Positions 5,472 to 6,572 of a DNA stretch of 6,572 nucleotides are shown here, one piece after another. The translations under genes were made by a program, and so were the position numbers. Under the pieces are notes generated by a model. It saw only the letters and a program-made list of their open reading frames with translations, ran no database searches and was not told where the DNA came from. How positions within the stretch are numbered: position 1 is the first letter of the stretch; the number at the start of each line of letters is the position of its first letter. Origin of the DNA: Deinococcus sp. (lineage in GTDB: Bacteria; Deinococcota; Deinococci; Deinococcales; Deinococcaceae); contig JANXWI010000539.1 in NCBI GenBank assembly GCA_025351205.1, forward strand, positions 1 through 6,572. Reading direction: 5' to 3'.

Positions 5472-5496
5472 TATTCACGTCTGCTGGTGGTGAATA
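5472..5496. repeat. Inverted repeat upstream of lpdA, possible operator
   Basis: TATTCAC (5472-5478) and GTGAATA (5490-5496) are perfect inverted copies around an 11-base centre, with half-site centres 18 bases apart. It lies 41 bases upstream of the lpdA -10 and 53 bases past the stop of the glycosidase gene. It could bind a dimeric regulator of lpdA, or act as a 3' hairpin for the upstream gene, but no T-run follows on the minus strand. The rest of the 5432-5548 gap shows nothing else I can name. Confidence 0.4.
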
Positions 5497-5548
5497 TCGA
5501 CCAGGGTGTGCGGGGCTGTCCTCCGGCTCTGTTCATCCAGACGCCGGT

Positions 5549-6572
5549 TCAATTCTCCTGCACGGTCAGCAGGCGCGGGGTGTCGGTGGCGGGCAGGCTG
5601 AGCACCAGCCGGTCTCGCTGCGCCACATGTACCCTGATCGGCACCGTCTGCCCGGTCAGCGGGTCGTAGGCGCTGAAGCTGGCTCCGGCAGCGTTCAGGC
5701 CGCCCAGCTCCAGGGTGTACTCCTCGGCGGGCAGAGACCGGCGCACGTCTCTGGTCATCACGTAGTACGCGATCACGAAGCGCCTGGCATTCACCTGATA
5801 CGGCAGCACCGCCAGCACCTCGCGGTTGTACAGCGGCGGCTGGTTCCCGGCAGCGGCAAACTGGACGTGGTCGTGGCGGTCCTGCACCGACCTCACCTGA
5901 AGCGGGCGGGTGGTCTTCAGGCCGGGGTCCAGACCCACCTTAAACACGTCGGTCATGCGCCTCACCACCTTCAGGGCGGGCGAGGTGTAGGCCGAATCAT
6001 CAGCAGGATAGGCTTTCTGGGTTTTGGCGTACTGCGCGAAGTTGCTCTGGAGTACGCTGTAGCCGGTGTCGCCGCCTTCACCGTTCCAGGCGGTATACAG
6101 CTGCACCTTGCTCACGCCCTTGTTCAGGAAGAAGGCGAAATAGCGGGCCGCGCTTTTGGCCTTCAGGGCGAGGGCGGCGGCGGGATCGCTCACGCCCGCC
6201 TCGCTGGGCATGACGTTCACCTCAGTCATCCAGACGTCCACCGGGGCGGCGGGACCACGCCCGAAGCGCCCGTGCAGCGTGCCGTAGAGGTCGGTGTTCA
6301 GCGGGGCGCTGTCTCTGATCAGGGTTTCTGTCTGAAGTCCGGTGGCGTAGAATTCCGGCAACAGGGCTTCGTATTTGGGCACCGCCGAGGTGGGTCTGCC
6401 GTCCTGACCCAGCGCCACACCACTCGTCTCGTCTGCCGGAAAACTGCTCGGTCCGTGGTAGGGGTGCTTGCCAATCGCCTGCACACGGCTCGGCTGCCGA
6501 CTCGAAGCCGTCCAGGGAATGGTGTTGGCAAAGCCGTTGCTCAGTCCCACGCCCGCGAACTGCGCCGGGTGC
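5549..6572 (-). CDS. Probable secreted glycoside hydrolase, C-terminal part (cut by right edge)
   Basis: The reading frame stays open to the window edge, so the 340 residues seen are the C-terminal part and the true start is outside; the GTG at 6550 is internal. Fragment numbering starts at the edge. RVQAIGKHPYHGP (29-41) and VDVWMTEVNVMP (111-122) look like late strands of a clan GH-A TIM barrel, where a glutamate in a W-x-T-E-type strand, here E117, is the nucleophile. Next comes a helix, AARYFAFFLNKGVSKVQLYTAW (141-162), typical of the final barrel turns. From about 225 on a beta-rich domain follows, with LGGLNAAGASFSAYDPLTG (289-307) and LPATDTPRLLTV (326-337), as in C-terminal beta-sandwich domains of GH39- or GH51-like enzymes. 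I cannot name the family or substrate. Export is inferred from the enzyme type, not from a visible signal peptide. It lies on the same strand as lpdA, but the 129-base gap and the lpdA promoter argue against co-transcription. Confidence 0.55.
   Translation of the reverse strand, partial: HPAQFAGVGLSNGFANTIPWTASSRQPSRVQAIGKHPYHGPSSFPADETSGVALGQDGRPTSAVPKYEALLPEFYATGLQTETLIRDSAPLNTDLYGTLHGRFGRGPAAPVDVWMTEVNVMPSEAGVSDPAAALALKAKSAARYFAFFLNKGVSKVQLYTAWNGEGGDTGYSVLQSNFAQYAKTQKAYPADDSAYTSPALKVVRRMTDVFKVGLDPGLKTTRPLQVRSVQDRHDHVQFAAAGNQPPLYNREVLAVLPYQVNARRFVIAYYVMTRDVRRSLPAEEYTLELGGLNAAGASFSAYDPLTGQTVPIRVHVAQRDRLVLSLPATDTPRLLTVQEN

Noticed and set aside
1..6572. Radiation/desiccation response motif (TTATGTCATTGACATAA-like palindrome) upstream of any gene
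   Set aside because: I looked in the intergenic regions because the window resembles Deinococcus and found no recognisable match.

Overview
This is a high-GC, gene-dense bacterial chromosome segment that looks like Deinococcus or a close relative. The evidence is a FrnE-type disulfide oxidoreductase with both a CPWC site and a C-terminal C-x4-C pair, G/C-rich third codon positions, and several starts where a -10-like hexamer ends five to eight bases before the ATG with no usable ribosome site. That arrangement is the leaderless start reported to be very common in Deinococcus. The genus call is an inference from these traits, not from a database match. The gene content is ordinary chromosomal: no RNA gene, CRISPR array, insertion sequence or phage gene is visible.

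Layout. A class III aminotransferase runs off the left edge on the minus strand (1-723), with a strong ribosome site and a candidate promoter. Behind it on the same strand is a secreted protein of unknown function (822-1499). This is divergent from a plus-strand DUF1684 protein (1607-2197), which converges 12 bases from the end of frnE (2210-2998, minus). frnE is divergent from a DUF1697 protein (3058-3600, plus) across only 59 bases. The DUF1697 gene overlaps the 3' end of cutA (3590-3901, minus) by 11 bases. lpdA, dihydrolipoyl dehydrogenase (3998-5419, minus), follows. After a 129-base gap holding an inverted repeat comes the C-terminal 340 residues of a probable secreted glycoside hydrolase, cut by the right edge (5549-6572, minus).

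How the genes relate. They do not form one pathway or one operon; most have their own promoter-like signals and orientations alternate. Three products touch redox or metal handling: FrnE (thiol-disulfide exchange), CutA (divalent cation tolerance) and Lpd (FAD/NAD disulfide oxidoreductase of the 2-oxoacid dehydrogenase complexes). The aminotransferase and glycosidase suggest amine or amino acid use and polysaccharide turnover. I see no convincing undescribed system; the most useful observations are the leaderless starts, the thiol motifs, and several small inverted or direct repeats placed at promoters and gene ends.
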